Shown here: in pieces, positions 6,035-8,553 of the stretch | Numbering within the stretch: position 1 is the first letter of the stretch | How the letters are laid out: each line of letters opens with the position of its first letter | Assembly (NCBI GenBank): GCA_018901625.1 | Contig: JAHIEM010000065.1 | Coordinates: 1-8,553, forward strand | Reading direction: 5' to 3' | Source of the DNA: Nanobdellota archaeon | GTDB taxonomy: Archaea > Nanobdellota > Nanobdellia > Pacearchaeales > GW2011-AR1 | Length of the DNA: 8,553 nucleotides | Made by a program: the position numbers and the translations under genes | The notes under the pieces: generated by a model | Seen by the model: only the letters and a program-made list of their open reading frames with translations | What the model was told of the DNA's origin: nothing | The model's database searches: none

Positions 6035-6367
6035 TTATGCTTGCCATAAGTCTATTGGGGAGTAGATTCCTCTGTTCTTTAATTGCCTTGCTGTTTCTAT
6101 TATTGCTTGAATGAATGTGTCGTCTTCTTCTCTGACTTGCCTTACATCAGCATATTCTACTCTGATTGTTTTTCTTCCGGTTTTAGCAAGAACTCCCAGA
6201 GTATTATTTGAATCAGAAACTAGCAATCCCTCTGAAGTGTGCCAAACTTGGGGTGTGCAGAGCGCTGCTAGCTCTTTTCTGCTTAGTGATTCATAATATG
6301 CTACTTGCTGCTCTCTTAGAACATCAGTTGGCTGCAAGTCTGCAATTCTCATTATCCTGGCTGGCAT
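6035..6367 (-). CDS. Small hypothetical protein, possibly ParB-like
   Basis: A 110-residue soluble protein without signal peptide or membrane segment. I do not recognise it firmly. The layout resembles a minimal ParB/sulfiredoxin-fold domain: an opening IADLQP (8-13), a helix (about 17-37), then GLLVSDSNNTLGVLAKTG (47-64) followed by the strand IRVEYADV. In ParB-like proteins that central segment normally reads DGHHR or DGNNR followed by an alanine-rich helix and G; here it is DSNNT, so catalytic (nuclease or CTPase) activity cannot be assumed. The C-terminus is a short amphipathic helix ending IYSPIDLW. It starts at the ATG at 6367, for which a TATA box lies at the leaderless distance. It lies directly upstream of gatB on the same strand and divergently from the unknown two-gene cassette, so it could be a local regulator, but nothing in the sequence demonstrates DNA binding. 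Confidence 0.7.
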   Translation of the reverse strand: MPARIMRIADLQPTDVLREQQVAYYESLSRKELAALCTPQVWHTSEGLLVSDSNNTLGVLAKTGRKTIRVEYADVRQVREEDDTFIQAIIETARQLKNRGIYSPIDLWQA

Positions 6368-6389
6368 GATTTGAGTTAAATATTATTGC

Positions 6390-6397
6390 TTTTAAAA
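6390..6397 (-). promoter_or_regulatory. TATA box of the small ParB-like gene
   Basis: TTTTAAAA (followed by GC on the minus strand) is centred 26-27 nt upstream of the ATG at 6367, again the leaderless arrangement. It lies in the divergent region 6368-6479. Confidence 0.5.
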
Positions 6398-6420
6398 TTT
6401 TGCTTTTTTGATTAGAAAGT

Positions 6421-6429
6421 TATTTAAAT
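6421..6429 (+). promoter_or_regulatory. Candidate TATA box of the two-gene cassette
   Basis: TATTTAAAT would place the transcription start near 6451, giving a leader of about 30 nt before the ATG at 6480. A second AT-rich match, TATTAAAAT at 6460-6468, is too close to that ATG for a leaderless start. GGTGAT at 6451-6456 resembles an archaeal Shine-Dalgarno site but is 17 nt or more from any start in this frame. Confidence 0.35.
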
Positions 6430-6479
6430 TAGAGCTTAATTGGGATTTAGGGTGATTTCTATTAAAATTAGAATTGAAG

Positions 6480-7712
6480 ATGGAAGAAGAAAAGAAAGTA
6501 AGCAGACTGGAAGAAACCATCGATAAAACTTTTATTAGAGGTTATGAGTACAGTTTATCGAATTGTAGCCAGTACCATGGCTACATAACCAAAGCGATTG
6601 GTTCATTACCTTACCTAGAGTCTCAAAACCCTTTTCAGAACTCTGAGTTTTTAAATTATTTGGCAAACCCTGATAGGTTTAATCAAGAAAAAATCCTTAT
6701 TCTTCTTCATGCTTGCGACAAATTTTTTGAAAATAAACAAAATAGAAAAAATTTCAGCTTAGAATATTTGCTGCCAAATCTTTTTATTGGAAAAATTAGA
6801 GATTTTTTTATTTCTGGTTTATCTTCTGAAGAAGAAAGATTACTTAAAACTGAATATGAACCTGCCTGGATTCTGGACTATAAACCTAATAACGAAGAAT
6901 ATGATTCCAAGAAACATCCTTCACCTTTTGAATTTTTAAGAAGAATTTCAGTTCAGAAACTTGCTGAATGTGAGAAAAGGATGGCAGATAATGAAATAAT
7001 ACATTTACCAACGGGGTCGAGGATTAATTTTTCTTTATCTGCCTTGAAACATTTTGAAGAGAGTTGTAGATATGGGAGAACAAGAAATCCGGGTCATTAT
7101 GGTTATCTCGGAGGGTGTTTATCTATTTTGGGAGGGATAAGCTATGCACTTTGTAATCAGCCATCAGGCGATGATAGAGATTTTTTAATTAGATGTTTAA
7201 GTGAAGAATTTCAGAGAGATTTAGAAAAGATTCCTGAAGATTTAGGAATATACGCTCAACTACTAAATCAATTAAAAAAGAATTCTGTTTATGACTTCTA
7301 TTTATTTTGTTTAAGCCAAGCAATAGAGTGTCGTGAAGAGTTTTTTAAAAGACTTGATAAAGGTGAGAAGCTAGAGCACCCCAAAAAAACTGATAAGACC
7401 TACATAACAAACAAATTTCTTTTAGCAAAAGACTGTTTTTATTTAGCTTCAGTTAAAGCAGAAACAGAAAGAACTTCTTTTTTACAAAAATCAAGAGAAA
7501 GTTTTGGGATGGGTTTAGGTTGGAAATTAGATGCAGAAAGCGAGGAAATAAAAAAAATAAAAGAAGAATCTTTAGATGAATTAGGAATGCTAAGAGATTA
7601 TGCTATTTTTTGCAGGTTAGCTAGAAATGATCCAATGAATGCTGCATTGAAATGGGGTTTAGAGGTTGAAGAAAGTTTGCAATTATTAAATTCAGAGAAA
7701 AAGAAAGTGTAG
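6480..7712 (+). CDS. Hypothetical protein, 410 aa, unrecognised family
   Basis: I recognise no family. The protein is soluble (no signal peptide or membrane segment), rich in Glu, Lys, Leu and Phe, and probably mostly alpha-helical. Several aromatic-rich helices with spaced cysteines (for example residues 270-290 and 310-325) recall TPR-like helical repeats, but no regular repeat period could be established. One distinctive segment near the middle, GHYGYLGGCLSILGGIS (195-211), is glycine-rich and preceded by SCRYGRTRNP; it looks like the most conserved core and a possible active or binding site. At least nine cysteines are scattered without a CxxC pair, which suggests a cytoplasmic protein rather than a zinc finger. 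The ATG at 6480 is used; a TTG at 6474 would add two residues. The kinase-like gene starts 5 nt after its stop, so the two are very likely co-transcribed and may act together. Codon choice looks strongly AT-leaning (TTA, AGA, GAA), not quantified. Confidence 0.8.
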   Translation: MEEEKKVSRLEETIDKTFIRGYEYSLSNCSQYHGYITKAIGSLPYLESQNPFQNSEFLNYLANPDRFNQEKILILLHACDKFFENKQNRKNFSLEYLLPNLFIGKIRDFFISGLSSEEERLLKTEYEPAWILDYKPNNEEYDSKKHPSPFEFLRRISVQKLAECEKRMADNEIIHLPTGSRINFSLSALKHFEESCRYGRTRNPGHYGYLGGCLSILGGISYALCNQPSGDDRDFLIRCLSEEFQRDLEKIPEDLGIYAQLLNQLKKNSVYDFYLFCLSQAIECREEFFKRLDKGEKLEHPKKTDKTYITNKFLLAKDCFYLASVKAETERTSFLQKSRESFGMGLGWKLDAESEEIKKIKEESLDELGMLRDYAIFCRLARNDPMNAALKWGLEVEESLQLLNSEKKKV

Positions 7713-7717
7713 AGACA

Positions 7718-8553
7718 ATGTCGAATTTAGATGAATTGGTTAGAGAATGTGAATTAAAATTAAGTGGTTGTTTAGAACTAGTTGAACAGACTTCTGATCC
7801 AAATGATAAAGCTTGTCTTTTATATAAGGCAGCTCAACTTACACAGACATTTGAAGAATCTGGAATCAAATCGTCTAATTCATCAAGAGAATTGCTTAAG
7901 ATGTTGGCTAGAACTATAATTGAAAATCAAGAGGTTATAGGATTAGAGCATATTTCTGAAGGATTAAGTTTACATCCTCCATTTAGACCTATTGGAAAAA
8001 ATGGACTTTTAAAACACGCTTTAGTTTTGAAATTTAGTAATGACAGAAATTCTTTGAGTTCAGAATCAGCAATTGCTGGAGAAATGAGGCGTATCTTGGG
8101 ATGCTATTATCCTGGAAGAGGATTTTTTGTTCCAGATTTAATATACGTTGGTAAAAACGATAAATGTTCAAAAAGGGGGAGATATGTTTACTGTATGCAA
8201 ACAATTGGGGGTGAAACATTTGATAAGTTGGTTAGTAAAAAGAAAAAAAGACCCTTTGAAGATTTAAGAGCAGATTTAGAAAAAATAATTGATTTTCTTG
8301 CTCTGATTCATCAAGAGATTAATCCCGATTTTCTTTGGAGAGCGAAAATTACCGATAGAAATGCTAAGTTTGAGTATAAATTTGATTATGATAAAATTAA
8401 AGTAAGCAATGGCATAGAATCTTTAAAAAAAACTGCAGGAAATACAAGTCTGGATGTTGATAGTATTACTAAAAACTACCTTGAATTTATGCAAAATCTT
8501 ATGAACCAAAATAAAGGAATTCTGGTCTTTAGCAAAGATGCGCATCCAAGAAA
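7718..8553 (+). CDS. Aminoglycoside-phosphotransferase/kinase-fold protein, C-terminus cut
   Basis: An open frame runs from the ATG at 7718 to the window end: 278 complete codons plus two bases. Residues 1-90 are a helical N-terminal region I do not recognise. From about 98 the order of a protein-kinase-like (APH/choline kinase) fold appears: strand ALVLKF (101-106) with candidate ATP-binding Lys105; a helix with Glu116 or Glu122 as its salt-bridge partner; a hinge-like YVYCMQTIGGETFDKL (156-171), comparable to the ME-x-x-x-G-x-x-L hinge of APH enzymes; the helix DFLALIHQE (192-200), matching the conserved LALH-type helix; and ILVFSKDAHPR (268-278), matching the HGDLHPGN catalytic loop with Asp274 as catalytic base and Ser in place of the first His. 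The last two bases, AA, fit an Asn codon at 279, the expected Mg-binding residue. The substrate is unknown. It lies 5 nt downstream of the unknown 410-aa gene, probably in one transcript. The family call rests on motif order only. Confidence 0.75.
   Translation, partial: MSNLDELVRECELKLSGCLELVEQTSDPNDKACLLYKAAQLTQTFEESGIKSSNSSRELLKMLARTIIENQEVIGLEHISEGLSLHPPFRPIGKNGLLKHALVLKFSNDRNSLSSESAIAGEMRRILGCYYPGRGFFVPDLIYVGKNDKCSKRGRYVYCMQTIGGETFDKLVSKKKKRPFEDLRADLEKIIDFLALIHQEINPDFLWRAKITDRNAKFEYKFDYDKIKVSNGIESLKKTAGNTSLDVDSITKNYLEFMQNLMNQNKGILVFSKDAHPR

Noticed and set aside
6251..6260. GGGGTGTGC inside the small ParB-like gene as a third copy of the intergenic element box.
   Set aside because: Only about eight bases match, it lies in coding sequence, and neither the hairpin nor the flanking blocks are present.
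8034..8219. A 61-residue minus-strand frame.
   Set aside because: It is antisense to the kinase-like gene, whose frame is open for 278 codons with ordered kinase-fold motifs.
1..8553. CRISPR array, insertion sequence, transposase or integrase.
   Set aside because: No regularly spaced repeats and no such coding sequence were seen. The only intergenic repeat found is the two-copy element around DUF523.

Overview
The window looks like a piece of an archaeal genome, most probably a small-genome DPANN archaeon (Woesearchaeota/Pacearchaeota/Nanoarchaeota-like). That lineage is an inference; no marker gene here fixes it. The archaeal signs are a tRNA-Arg gene interrupted at the canonical 37/38 position by a 15-nt intron, A/T-rich TATA boxes sitting 25-27 nt upstream of five start codons (leaderless mRNAs), a geranylgeranyl-reductase-family enzyme of the kind used for archaeal lipids, and an archaeal-type GatB. 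The DNA is AT-rich and genes are tightly packed.

Layout. Positions 1-1576 (minus strand) hold an envelope pair: a PDZ-less, membrane-anchored HtrA-type serine protease, followed by a TPM-domain protein that runs off the left edge. A divergent promoter region at 1577-1664 separates these from a plus-strand unit: intron-containing tRNA-Arg(TCG), a geranylgeranyl reductase-family flavoprotein, and an 11-TM aromatic-amino-acid-permease-like transporter that overlaps the reductase by 11 nt. Next come three minus-strand genes, read right to left: a small ParB-like protein (6367-6035), gatB (6003-4636) and a DUF523 protein (4489-4043). The right end (6480-8553, plus strand) carries two closely spaced genes: an unrecognised 410-aa soluble, probably helical protein, and the start of a protein that reads as an aminoglycoside-phosphotransferase/protein-kinase-fold enzyme, cut by the window edge inside its catalytic loop.

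Expression logic. Genes at the head of a transcription unit (TPM, HtrA, DUF523, gatB, ParB-like) have a TATA box whose centre is 25-27 nt from the ATG and no leader. Genes inside a unit (reductase, permease) instead have a Shine-Dalgarno-like GAGG/GGAG 5-6 nt before the ATG. This rule was used to choose several starts.

Most unusual items. (1) A repeated intergenic element, about 60-75 nt, lies on both sides of the DUF523 gene. Each copy has a hairpin followed by a conserved GGGTGTGGCAAAA box, and the differences between the two stems preserve pairing in plus-strand RNA only, so it may be an undescribed small RNA or structured repeat. (2) The two-gene cassette at the right end pairs a protein of unknown family with a divergent kinase-like enzyme. 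(3) The tRNA intron is very short and forms only a relaxed splicing motif.
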